DNA of 64,000 nucleotides from Solen grandis (lineage: Eukaryota > Mollusca > Bivalvia > Adapedonta > Solenidae), in contig CM037792.1 in the NCBI GenBank assembly GCA_021229015.1, positions 1,906,070 through 1,970,069 of the forward strand. Direction: 5' to 3'. The notes under the pieces were generated by a model. The model was not told the origin of the DNA, ran no database searches, and saw nothing but the letters and a program-made list of their open reading frames with translations. Of the stretch, positions 35,961 to 47,106 are shown in pieces. The first letter of the stretch is position 1; every line of letters begins with the position of its first letter. Both the position numbers and the translations under genes were made by a program.

Positions 35961-36095
35961 CTTGATTACACCTTTGTCCGGTGTAGCCAGACAGACATAC
36001 ACCAGAGGGACAATACCCGGTCTCTGTGTTACAAGTCGGTCCCGCACAGTGACAGTCGTGTTCACACATAGACCCATATGTTCCTTGTCGGCATT
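35961..36095 (-). CDS. EGF-like exon, cassette copy 2
   Basis: Same structure as the copy 1 EGF exon (45 codons, eight cysteines, phase 1-1). Sequence identical to copy 3. Confidence 0.85.
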
Positions 36096-36223
36096 CTGAT
36101 GATCATAAAAATGAATCAAAATAAAAATGAAAGACAAAGAGGTAGTTCGTAAAGAAAATAATAACATCTATAGGCAGAATCACCACTGTCATGTTTTTGA
36201 AATGGGGTTTGCTATAGACTTAC

Positions 36224-36418
36224 CACCGGTGTAGGCCTGTAGTTCACATACTGCAAGTGTCGTGAATTCCAAATATAAGAGAGTGAGGTATCTAGCTTTA
36301 ACAGGTCGAACGAGCGTCTCATTAAAAACATTCGTATCCGTTTTGACAGTTGTGAAAACACGATCATAATCGTCTGAAGAGTTGTGAAGATACAATTTCA
36401 CATCGTTTATACCTTGCC
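36224..36418 (-). CDS. F5/8C domain exon b, cassette copy 2
   Basis: 65 codons, phase 1-1, flanked by TTTTTTTCAG acceptor and GTAAGT donor. Identical to copy 3; three residues differ from copy 1. Confidence 0.85.
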
Positions 36419-36834
36419 CTGAAAAAAAGTCATAGTGGTTACTCTACTAAAATATAACACAATACATGGTATGTGAAATATTTGATCAAGCTGTGTAAGT
36501 AATATGTTGTGTTTTTTTACAAGAAAAAGCATATGTTTTCTGTTGCATCGAATAATTTTATTTTCCACTCGACAAAATTCTTGGTTGACGTTCAAAGGTT
36601 TTTACAATAACTCTAATGGATGAGGACATTTCTTGTCAGGTATCATTGTAAAAGATGTTTATTTAAGAATTCGGAAGTTAAATTCAGCTGGTGGTGTGTT
36701 TTTTGATAAGTTCATTGTCGGGCTGCTTACAGTGGCCTATAAATCGATAGATGTAAATGCATGCCAATGAAGACTGTTAGACAAATGTCCGGAACTAGTT
36801 ACATAGTTCATATAAACAACACTGTATAGTCTAC

Positions 36835-37059
36835 CTTGTCCCGATTTCCAGTATATTATGATATCGAAAATCATGTAAATGCTTCCAAAGTCTATCCGAA
36901 GCCATGGACTCAGTTCCCTTTGAGTCGCAGCACAACACTGACACGCCTGGTCATCGAGATCCTCCGGGATAATTCCATCCACCGCATTGCCGGGTCCCCA
37001 ATCAGTCCAGGATAGGACTGAACTCATGCTGACACTGGCTTTGTATGCTACGTTGGTGC
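36835..37059 (-). CDS. F5/8C domain exon a, cassette copy 2
   Basis: 75 codons, phase 1-1, with SPWLRIDFG and the CQCC cluster. Identical protein to copies 1 and 3. Confidence 0.85.
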
Positions 37060-37669
37060 CTTAGCATTTGGAAGAAATATACAACGTAAGGAATTCAAGT
37101 TCTATAAGTATTTTCAATTAAAATATATTACAATTATCCTAGTATGATTAAACTTGAATACATACAAACAGAGGGAAGAAACGGGAAAGTGTCAAAATCG
37201 GCCTGTGTGACTGGCTTTGAACTCTTACCACCCAGCGTGGATGAATTTATGTAACGTCGGGTTTTTCCATAAACTTTTTTTTTTAAAAACTACAGTTCTT
37301 ATATATATTTTTATTATTGATATTAAAAAAATATAGTTTCGCGATTCTAAATAGGTCTTGCTTTTTTAAAAACATTTATATTAGCTGAGATATCGTGCAT
37401 TTTGTACCTTAAATATAACACATTTCCGACTGGAAACAGCTGATAAACGATCGGAATCCCTTTAAAATCGATCGAATTTACCTGTCGAGATAAAACGATC
37501 GAAAACAACTAACCTCTACCTCCTATCGGAAAAAAACGATCGTTTTGTTCCGAGCGTTCATATTCAGTCGAATAAAATCGAACATTAGACGGGTTTTATT
37601 AGGAAAATGTTTGATCGTTTTAGAGTCACATCTTCAAATTAATAATTTGTTTGAAACTGAAATACCCAC

Positions 37670-37804
37670 CTTGATTACACCTTTGTCCGGTGTAGCCAGA
37701 CAGACATACACCAGAGGGACAATACCCGGTCTCTGTGTTACAAGTCGGTCCCGCACAGTGACAGTCGTGTTCACACATAGACCCATATGTTCCTTGTCGG
37801 CATT
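37670..37804 (-). CDS. EGF-like exon, cassette copy 3
   Basis: 45 codons, phase 1-1, eight cysteines. Identical to copy 2. In gene order this copy is the most N-terminal of the three cassettes. Confidence 0.85.
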
Positions 37805-37932
37805 CTGATGATCATAAAAATGAATCAAAATAAAAATGAAAGACAAAGAGGTAGTTCGTAAAGAAAATAATAACATCTATAGGCAGAATCACCACTGTCA
37901 TGTTTTTGAAATGGGGTTTGCTATAGACTTAC

Positions 37933-38127
37933 CACCGGTGTAGGCCTGTAGTTCACATACTGCAAGTGTCGTGAATTCCAAATATAAGAGAGTGAGGTAT
38001 CTAGCTTTAACAGGTCGAACGAGCGTCTCATTAAAAACATTCGTATCCGTTTTGACAGTTGTGAAAACACGATCATAATCGTCTGAAGAGTTGTGAAGAT
38101 ACAATTTCACATCGTTTATACCTTGCC
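37933..38127 (-). CDS. F5/8C domain exon b, cassette copy 3
   Basis: 65 codons, phase 1-1, identical to copy 2 including splice sites and neighbouring intron sequence. Confidence 0.85.
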
Positions 38128-38543
38128 CTGAAAAAAAGTCATAGTGGTTACTCTACTAAAATATAACACAATACATGGTATGTGAAATATTTGATCAAGC
38201 TGTGTAAGTAATATGTTGTGTTTTTTTACAAGAAAAAGCATATGTTTTCTGTTGCATCGAATAATTTTATTTTCCACTCGACAAAATTCTTGGTTGACGT
38301 TCAAAGGTTTTTACAATAACTCTAATGGATGAGGACATTTCTTGTCAGGTATCATTGTAAAAGATGTTTATTTAAGAATTCGGAAGTTAAATTCAGCTGG
38401 TGGTGTGTTTTTTGATAAGTTCATTGTCGGGCTGCTTACAGTGGCCTATAAATCGATAGATGTAAATGCATGCCAATGAAGACTGTTAGACAAATGTCCG
38501 GAACTAGTTACATAGTTCATATAAACAACACTGTATAGTCTAC

Positions 38544-38768
38544 CTTGTCCCGATTTCCAGTATATTATGATATCGAAAATCATGTAAATGCTTCCAAAGT
38601 CTATCCGAAGCCATGGACTCAGTTCCCTTTGAGTCGCAGCACAACACTGACACGCCTGGTCATCGAGATCCTCCGGGATAATTCCATCCACCGCATTGCC
38701 GGGTCCCCAATCAGTCCAGGATAGGACTGAACTCATGCTGACACTGGCTTTGTATGCTACGTTGGTGC
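38544..38768 (-). CDS. F5/8C domain exon a, cassette copy 3
   Basis: 75 codons, phase 1-1, acceptor GCTAAG before 38768. First exon of the cassette array in gene order. The sequence just upstream (about 39150-39301) is where this copy starts to diverge from copy 2. Confidence 0.85.
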
Positions 38769-39359
38769 CTTAGCATTTGGAAGAAACATACAACGTAAGG
38801 AATTCAAGTTCTATAAGTATTTTCAATTAAAATATATTACAATTATCCTAGTATGATTAAACTTGAATACATACAAACAGAGGGAAGAAACGGGAAAGTG
38901 TCAAAATCGGCCTGTGTGACTGGCTTTGAACTCTTACCACCCAGCGTGGATGAATTTATGTAACGTCGGGTTTTTCCATAAACTTTTTTTTAAAAAAACT
39001 ACAGTTCTTATATATATTTTTATTATTGATATTAAAAAAATATAGTTTCGCGATTCTAAATAGGTCTTGCTTTTTTAAAAACATATTTATATTAGCTGAG
39101 ATATCGTGCATTTTGTACCTTAAATATAACACATTTCCGACTGGAAACAGCTGATAAACGATCGGAATCCCTTTAAAATCGATCGATTTTTACCTGTCGA
39201 GGTAAAACGATCGAAAACAACTAACCTCTACCTCCTATCGGAAAATAACGTTTTGTTTCGAATAAAATCGAACATAAGACGGGTTTATTAGGAAAATGTT
39301 TGTTTATTGTATAAAATCCACGTTTCTTTACGAAATGCATTAACGGTACATCCCTAGTT

Positions 39360-39840
39360 TTAGACCAGTATAATATTGGGATCTTAAACGAATCATATCC
39401 TGATTCACGGATACTGAAATTGTGTAGTTGCTGTTGCATCTTTGTAGCCTTAAAATAAAGGATAACTTTTAAATCTAAATTCATCTGCACTTTTGTTTTA
39501 GACCATTTGTAGCCTTAAAATAAAGGATAACTTTTAAATCTAAATTCATCTGCACTTTTGTTTTAGACCAGTATAATAATGTGATCTTAAACGAATCATA
39601 TCCTGAGTCACGGATACTGAAATTGTGTAGTTGCTGTTGCATCTTTGTAGCCTTAAAATAAAGGATAACTTTTAAATCTAAATTCATCTGCACTTTTGTT
39701 TTAGACCAGTATAATAATGTGATCTTAAACGAATCATATCCTGAGTCACGGATACTGAAATTGTGTAGTTGCTGTTGCATCTTTGTAGCCTTAAAATAAA
39801 GGATAACTTTTAAATCTAAATTCATCTACACTTTTGTTTA
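39360..39840. repeat. 138-bp tandem repeat next to the cassette array
   Basis: About 3.5 units of 138 bp (46 codons, so a minus-strand frame stays open through them). Landmarks: TTAGACCAGTATAATA at about 39360, 39563 and 39701, and CTGTTGCATCTTTGTAGCC. One unit near 39505 is internally deleted. The encoded text does not resemble a known domain; treated as non-coding. Confidence 0.9.
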
Positions 39841-39942
39841 TCAGACGGTAGTGTACAGTACTATATTTGTTTCAAGAATAAAATTAAGTCTGGATACAAA
39901 ATGGGACTAAATGTTTATGAGTTGATGAAAAGATAACATTAG

Positions 39943-39984
39943 GTGTGTGTGTGTGTGTGTGTGTGTGAGTGTGTGTGTGTGTGT
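39943..39984. repeat. (TG)n microsatellite
   Basis: A TG dinucleotide run with one A interruption. Confidence 0.95.
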
Positions 39985-40254
39985 TATATGAGAAATATGT
40001 GTACAGCCTGACCGGAACTCAAACTGGGTCCTGGGTCACTTAACTAATCCCTCACAGTTAAGGGAAAAGCGGTTACTTTAGGCTATTACAATAACAATAA
40101 TTGTAATTTATACATATAAATTTAATTTAAAAATTAACATTTAATTTTGTATTTTTCATATGATGCAAAAGTAGATCATAAATGAATAATATATTTTAAT
40201 ATGTTGAGAACTCTAAATGGTTACAACTGCAGATTCAATCACGTAGCTTCTTTC

Positions 40255-40650
40255 CATGGTACCTCACCGCGTGGGTTCGAATCCCGGCAGAGTCATTCGG
40301 ATTTTCAGGCGAGGAAGCCTTCCAACTGGCTTGCGGTAGGTCTGTAGTTTTACCCGTATGCCTCCGTGCAATTGGGATCTTCCTCCACCTGTAATTAGAT
40401 GGACGTCGCTATATGACTGAAATACTGTCGAAGCGACGGTAAACTCAAAAAGTCAAATCAAGTCTTTCCATTGTGGGCTCGATTCTTAGCAGTGTCACTT
40501 TCTTCATCTAAGTAAGCCATCCAGCTCATTTGTGATTGGTTGGTTGTTTTGCTCGGGTACATATGTGCACTCTGGCGACTTCTTTTATATGTTTTTAGCT
40601 GGACATCACTATATAACTAGAATACTCACAGTCGCAGTGACTTTTGATTT
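40255..40650 (+). mobile_element. Two adjacent tRNA-derived SINE copies
   Basis: First copy about 40255-40452: B-box GGTTCGAATCC at 40273, body GGCGAGGAAGCCTTCCAACT, 3' motif ATGACTGAAATACTGTCG as in the SINE at 28341. Second, more diverged copy about 40468-40650: GGGCTCGATTCTTAGCAG and the related 3' segment GGACATCACTATATAAC. Both lack a full tRNA fold. Confidence 0.65.
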
Positions 40651-40954
40651 GTTTATACAAGTTCCACTGACTTGTCAAAACACTGTAAGATTCTAAGTGT
40701 GCCTACTTTAGTGTCTACTTTATCGCATGACTTAAACCAACGACTCCTCTCGTCCTGGAGTTCCAACAATAAATATAACAGGATACATATTTCTATCTAC
40801 GCATACTACACCTTTCCTTTACCCACAACGACCAGAACAAGTCACCATGGTGTTCTACCAACTGAGTTAACTAGACAGATTGTCCTACCTACACAAATAA
40901 TAAAAATCAAAATAAAATATGTTTTAAATTTGTGATCACTACTAATCAGGTGAC

Positions 40955-41320
40955 ATAAATGTGTAACCTGACTGGGATTCAAATCCCTGAGCCCTTGCTT
41001 ATATGGCCAGAGCTCTACCGATTGAGCAACTGGACTATGTTCACAAATCTCTAACCGATAAGGGATACTTATTTGCCGTTGCATAATCCCGATCCAATTA
41101 AGAATTACATGTAATCCTTGAATTCACAGGAAAGAGAACAGGAAAGTATATAATGTAACAGCCCTACATTATAACATAGACATATTCACCAACCTGTATA
41201 TGCCTGTGATTATAACCAGTCTAGAAAATTGTGCGAATAATTCGGGACTCAAACCAGAGATCCCTCAATTATATGGCAAGTGTTCTACCAACTGAGCTAC
41301 ATGACCACTTAAACCTTTCA
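40955..41320 (-). mobile_element. Two tRNA-like SINE heads with a shared CATATAA loop
   Basis: Minus-strand reading gives TTGCTCAATCGGTAGAGCTC with GATTTGAATCCC (about 41040-40970) and GTAGCTCAGTTGGTAGAACA with GGTTTGAGTCCC (about 41310-41240). Both have CCATATAA in the anticodon-loop position. A related plus-strand copy occurs near 49160-49210. Likely one SINE family. Confidence 0.55.
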
Positions 41321-42694
41321 CCTATTGGTCTACAATTTAGTTTAGCTGTTACATTTCACAATGATTGAAGAAAATTTCTTGCTACTTAAACAGTTCACTT
41401 TCACTGGCACAGATAATTATGCTTGTGGTCATTTTTGTTGAAATAGTCATGACATCTTGGAAGTTATCGAAAAAGTCATGTCTCACTGGGCCTCTGGTGC
41501 ATTTATTCGATGGGCTTTTGAGCAAAGCATATAGATTTATAAAAGTTTTTGTTACATACACTTTCTAAGTATTTAAATGCATTTATTTAAAACTAAATAA
41601 TAATGATTAGAAAAAAATTGACATCTGTAGAAAATATTGTTATAAATTCATATTATGGATTTAGAAATGAACTGGAGTGCGAGTGTTATCTTCATTTCAC
41701 ATTCGGAACACCTCGTCCAATACCTAGGGTAAAAAATACCTCACAATGTGTCAACACCTCAACCTATTTATAGATAACTCTTCAAGATGATTGCAAACTA
41801 ATTTTGCTGACCCAGATCATGATCGATTGGAAGCTTAGATGTCAGCTTGATTTTGATCAGGTCAGTGAAACGCTTGCTCGTGGTGTAGACTGAATGATGC
41901 GAACTGCAATATTACGTAACGGTACGTAACTAATACTCGCGACAGGTCTTCCCGTACAATATAGTGGACTATAAATCACGGGTCACGGAAAATATTCTAC
42001 CACAATGGGTGACATTTATCATACCAGTTTATATATGAATTAGGTAAATCTCATTTAATTTATTTAATTCCCCGGTCTCTAGGCAGCGTCTTCAGATAAA
42101 TTATGGACGACGGATATTTTCTGACACAAATATACAATAAATATACCTTTACCTTTATATCCTTCATGAAAATGTTATGCACTTTGAACATGGTAACAAA
42201 ATATTTACAACATACATGTAACGAATGCGATAAGAAACTATCTTTTCGTTTGTTCTGAATAAACGATAGTGCATTCTGCTCTGTAACCATATCACATATT
42301 TTAAGATTTTGAGATATTTAAGGCCAAGGAACCATGGGAAAAAAAGGACATAAAAATATGGCATTGACCTTGCGATTTTACGAAAATGGAATTGACTAAG
42401 ACAATGCGACAATATAAAATAGGCTGAACTTTCAGTAAAATTTTCATGCGAATCGGTCAAAAAGTGAGGAATACAATACCAGATATCTGAATGTAGCTTC
42501 GTGGCAGCACACACACACACACACAGACTCGGAACTTTTCAATTGAAAGTTTCTAACACAACATGGCATCAAATGCCGTCATTTTTTTCAAAACTGATAG
42601 AAAATGTTGGGGCACACATCCTGTTAAAATATGAGCTTATCTGGTAGCTTCACAACAATTTAATTCATTTTCAGATCCAAAGCTTGGTAATAAT
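41321..42694. other. Non-coding stretch
   Basis: No exon was recognised. It contains a PAR-bZIP-like ATTACGTAAC at 41911 and, from about 42200, sequence related to the CRE-bearing repeats at 45100-46560 (CTGCTCTG, TTGCGATTTTAC). A short (CA)n run lies at 42509-42525. Confidence 0.4.
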
Positions 42695-42913
42695 TAGGTT
42701 TTCGCCTCTGCAGGGCGAAAACCTATTGTTCTTCTTCTGTTGATTTGTTTTTTGTTTTTTTTATTTTTATTATTTTTCCAATTCCACCCATTTTTGTGTC
42801 CAGCCTAGCGGCCAGATGAGAAAAGCTACAGCTATGAAATTCTGGGCTTGGAGTCATCTTTATCTGAACATGTGCCTAATTGGTCAAACTTTTCACATTT
42901 ATTTCTGATTTAG

Positions 42914-42927
42914 CCACTAGGGGGCGC
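42914..42927 (+). promoter_or_regulatory. CTCF-like motif 1 (in repeat)
   Basis: CCACTAGGGGGCGC fits the 14-bp core consensus known for bilaterian CTCF (CCASYAGRKGGCRS) at every position. Whether the mollusc protein binds it here is not known. Confidence 0.4.
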
Positions 42928-43758
42928 AATGCATGTAATCACTGTTTTGCTAATAACTCAAAAATTTGAAACCTGATTTAGATGCGGTTTTTTACATAAT
43001 GTTCCTTGTTGACAGCCCAATCAAATATGATGGATATCTTATCATCGAGTACTGGGGAAAAAAATTGCTCTAGGAGAGGTTGAATGTTCGAACCTTGGAA
43101 AAAAGTGGAAAAATGAGGGTAGGTCTACGAAAAACCTACCCACTTTTGTTAGAGATCAGATAGAATAATTCTGTTTGCTGCATACAATTTGCAAGACATA
43201 TACGCACAAAATATATGGGGTGGCGAATTAAGGAAATGCGTGGTTTGTCCTCTAGAAACGGTCAAACTTCACTAAATTTTAGGAAAAATTAAGATTTCAA
43301 AAACATGTTTTTGTCGCTCCTGACTTTATTTTCTGTTCATTCTTCATGAAATTTTCACACGATATGTATTGTTATGTTTGAAAGGGCCTCACAATTCAAA
43401 AAATAAAAAAGAATTGAAAAGGTCAAGGTCATATTACGATTATTGTGTTTTTATTCGGCCACAAATAGCTCCAAAACTAAAAATATTTCATTGAGAGTAT
43501 ATGAACAAAAGTTTTAGTTCTTCAAGAGCTCTTTCCAGTAATGTTTAGTTTTTGAAGATCGGACTTGATTTGGTTATTATACGGCAGTCCAAAGTTTGAT
43601 CCTTTTTTGGAATAATTGTAAATCAGGTTTTATGCTTCAAATTCTGATACATAAGAATAAAAAGTTTGACTTGTGCGACTAGTATACTTGATTGAACTAT
43701 TTGCTGCTTTGCTAGGTACCTAACAGTAAAATTTTAATCAATTTTCTTTCTCATTTTG

Positions 43759-43772
43759 CCGCTAGGGGGCGC
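43759..43772 (+). promoter_or_regulatory. CTCF-like motif 2 (in repeat)
   Basis: CCGCTAGGGGGCGC, one change from the core consensus, at the equivalent place in the next 860-bp unit. Confidence 0.35.
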
Positions 43773-44592
43773 TTTTCTTGAAATCATTCTTTTGCTTATA
43801 ACTCAAAAAGTTGAAGTCCGATTCGAATGCGGTTTTTTGCATTCTGTTCCCTGTTGATAGCCTAATAACATATGATAGGATTCGAGGGTCCGTGTGGCTG
43901 AAAGCTTTTGAGCTACGGAAGGTTGAATGTTCGAACCTTGCAAAAAAACAAAAACAAAAAAAAAAACTGCAAATGAGGGTAGGTCTATAAAAAACCTATC
44001 CGTTTTTGTTAGAGATCAGATAGAATAATTCTGTTTGCTGCATACGATTTGCAAGACATATACGCACAAAATATATGGGATGGCGAATTAAGGAAATGCG
44101 TGGTTTGTCCTCTAGAAACGGTCAAACTTCACTAAATTTTAGGAAAAATTAAGATTTCAAAAACATGTTTTTGTCGCTCCTGACTTTATTTTCTGTTCAT
44201 TCTTCATGAAATTTTCACACGATATGTATTGTTATGTTTGAAAGGGCCTCACAATTCAAAAAATAAAAAAGAATTGAAAAGGTCAAGGTCATATTACGAT
44301 TATTGTGTTTTTATTCGGCCACAAATAGCTCCAAAACTAAAAATATTTCATTGAGAGTATATGAACAAAAGTTTTAGTTCTTAAAGAGCTCTTTCCAGTA
44401 AGGTTTAGTGTTTGAAGATCGGACTTGATTTGGTCATTATACGGCAGTCCAAATTTTGATCCTTCTTTGGAATAATTGTAAATCAGGTTTTATGCTTCAA
44501 ATTCTGATACATAAGAATAAAAAGTTTGACTAGTGCGACTTATATACTTGTTTGAACTATTTGCTGTTTTTGCAATTTTGTTTCTAATTTTG

Positions 44593-44606
44593 CCGCTAGA
44601 GGGCGT
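44593..44606 (+). promoter_or_regulatory. CTCF-like motif 3 (in repeat, weaker)
   Basis: CCGCTAGAGGGCGT, the third unit's version, with two or three changes from the core consensus. Confidence 0.25.
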
Positions 44607-45099
44607 TTTGCTTAAAATCACTATTTTGCTTATAACTCAAAATGTTAAAGTCTGATTGAAATGCGGTTTTCAGCATTTTGTTCCTTGTTGACTGCACCAC
44701 AGAATGTGATGGATTTCAAGGGACAGGGTATGGGAAAATATTTGCGCTAGAAGAGTTTGAATGTTCTAACATTGCAAAAAAAACAAAAAAAAAAAACTGT
44801 GCAAATGAGAGTAGGTCTTCAAAAACCTTTTCGTTCTGTTTCATATTGAAAATTGTGGCTGAGTTGAAATAAAGTGTTTAAGTTGATTAGGTTAAAAGCG
44901 AAAACCGAGATACCGCTTGCGGTTCTAGTTTAATTTTTTTTTCAGATCAATAGTTCGAAACTTGGATCAACCATAGACCCCTGGCCCTGTGTTCTCGAAA
45001 ATACTAAAGTACGACCTCAGGCTCAAATTTGAGTATCATACTCAAATCCCTGTCGATATCAGTGCGCATAGTTTGAGTATATAAATCATACTTAAGTAT

Positions 45100-46760
45100 C
45101 ATTTTCATTTTCCAGAGCACGGGGCCTGATCTTTCCAAGTCTTGAGAAACGTATACGGAAGCGCACATTTACAATGTAATGAATATATTCTGTAAAAATT
45201 ACATAGAAGAAATGATGGCTGTAGAATGTGATCAATATTTGGTAGCAAATGTTAACCCTGACTTCATATGACGTCACATAAGAACGAAATTTACTGCATT
45301 CAAAAGGGTCAAAGTCTTGTTGTTGAAATTTTATAATACTGGCTCATAGGAAACCTGTTTTAATTTGAACCTCATAATGAAGAAGAATGAATACCGATAA
45401 ATATATTTCGTTTGTCTGGACAAACGATAGGACTCTCTGCTCTGCAAACCATAGCAAACCTTTAAATATTCATTACATAATTATCTTGATATACACTATC
45501 TGTAAAAATTGAAGAAAATCCATCCAGAATTGACAGCTGTAGAGCACAAAAGGATATCATAGCAGATGCAAGTTTTGACGTAAAATGATGTCATATAAAA
45601 ATGGAAATCGATGCAATCAAAGGAAACTAAAGAGCTTGCCTCCTATTACCATTTCATGATGCTGGCTCTTCAAAGAATCCTCTTTAAAATGAATCTCAAA
45701 AAAAATGTTGGAAGAATGCATGGGACCAAATGCAGAGGCACTTGAAAAATCAGTTTTCACATATTTTTTTTCATGGAACTTGCTTATATTATGTTTGTTT
45801 GTTTTTTTAAAGAAAAAAAAACCCAGGTACCATAAGAAAAGTCTTCAGATTTCCAACATTTCGATGGTTTTATGTTCGGACCTATCTTTGACGGCAAAAC
45901 GGCCCATGTCAAATACTTTCTTCTCCACCAACAACTTTGAAATTATTAACCTGATCATTTAAACATACTTTATAAAAGCAATGCATCAAGCTAAAATTTA
46001 AATAATATTTTTTTCATAAAATAAACAAGGAATACTTCTACAAATTATGTTCTTGCTCTTATCTACAAAAAACAATTCGAGATTAAAGCAGCTAGATGTA
46101 CTTTGGGTAACATATTTTTCCTTTTTTTTCTGTTATAACTCAACTGATTTAACCCTGATCTTCAAAATCTAAATGTAATCTGAAAGATCCTTTAAAGGAC
46201 TACAAGTTAAACCCATAGTACATTGATAGAAATTCATTATTTTTGAGACATTTAAAGGCATACGTGCACAATGCAGTTATTTTCTACATAGACAAAGAAG
46301 GAAATCAAAACTATCCATGAGAATTTTCTAAAACTTTGCATGAATAACTGAATGTGCACGTATGTCTTTAAGGCCTTGACATTTGCGATTTTCCGGAAAC
46401 AGAAGTGACAGTCCTCCAGAAGGACCAAATCTGCAGAAGGACCAATTCTGCACCTTTAGTTTAAATTTTATGCCAATCTGTCCAAAAAGAAAGCAAGGCC
46501 TGTAGAGCTTAAAACCGTTTTATTTTGCCTCAATTTGCAGTAAATGTCATGACGTCAATTAAATTATGACAAACATAACAACAACCCTCATAATGTATAA
46601 AACATACGTCAGTGTGTATATTGGTGGTCAGGATATCATGATCCTAGCACAGCTGTAAGATTCAAAACACCTTGGTTCGAAATATTTATCTGCATTTTGT
46701 CTGGACAAACAAATGACCTTTGACCTCAAAATGTGACCTTGACCTAAGAGCTGCCGACCT
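45100..46760. repeat. Diverged repeats carrying CRE and nuclear-receptor motifs
   Basis: Two aligned copies of a ~320-bp unit are visible at about 45140-45400 and 45450-45710 (shared landmarks CTGTAGA, ATGATGTCATAT or ATGACGTCACAT, CATGATGCTGGCTC). A third relative lies at about 46370-46570. Full TGACGTCA sites occur at 45269 and 46550. A CGTTTGTC/GACAAACG palindrome lies near 45409. No coding potential. Confidence 0.5.
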
Positions 46761-47106
46761 AACTCTTGCATGCAGCACTCCGCCTAATTGACGTTAACAT
46801 TACTTTCAAGTTATTTGAACATCCAGTGATCCATGTCTGAACAATCAAATTCAGCTCTTTGACCTTTGACTTTGACCTTGGAACCTAATTCTTGCGCATT
46901 GAGGTACAAATTACTGCCAAGTTATTAGGAAATCCTGCTAACCATGTCTAAGTTACAGCCCCGATAATAAAAATCTGGACGACCTGATGAACTGTAATGT
47001 GCATATACCGTGAGGACATTGTGATAACTATGTCAAGCTCCCAAGCGGGCTCGACAACAATTATGTGAGAAGATGGTTCATTAGTCCCCTACCGGTGTAA
47101 CCAGAG

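Larger units (their letters stand above)
34200..39301 (-). repeat. Three tandem copies of a 1,709-bp exon cassette
   Basis: Identical landmarks recur at exactly 1,709-bp spacing (for example EGF exon ends at 34252, 35961 and 37670). Homology starts near 34200 and stops near 39301, so there are almost exactly three units. Each holds F5/8C exon a, F5/8C exon b and an EGF exon with introns. Copies 2 and 3 show no difference over about 1.2 kb spanning all exons; differences gather at the outer end of copy 3. Copy 1 differs from them by roughly 1-2 per cent. Confidence 0.95.
42695..44928 (+). mobile_element. Element D: 860-bp tandem units bounded by hairpins
   Basis: Begins with a 12-bp-stem hairpin (TAGGTTTTCGCC at 42695-42706 and its complement at 42714-42725) and ends with ACCGC/GCGGT at 44912-44923 followed by T and CTAG. 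In between are about 2.6 units of roughly 860 bp: GAGGGTAGGTCTA recurs at 43115 and 43975, and about 600 bp between them is nearly identical in both. Each unit carries a CTAGGGGGCGC-type motif. The hairpin and CTAG end recall Helitron termini, but a TTAGGTTTTCGCC-type element class cannot be fixed from sequence alone. Confidence 0.6.

Noticed and set aside
39481..39825. 114-codon minus-strand frame
   Set aside because: It is the open frame of a 138-bp tandem repeat; no known domain, start or splice context.
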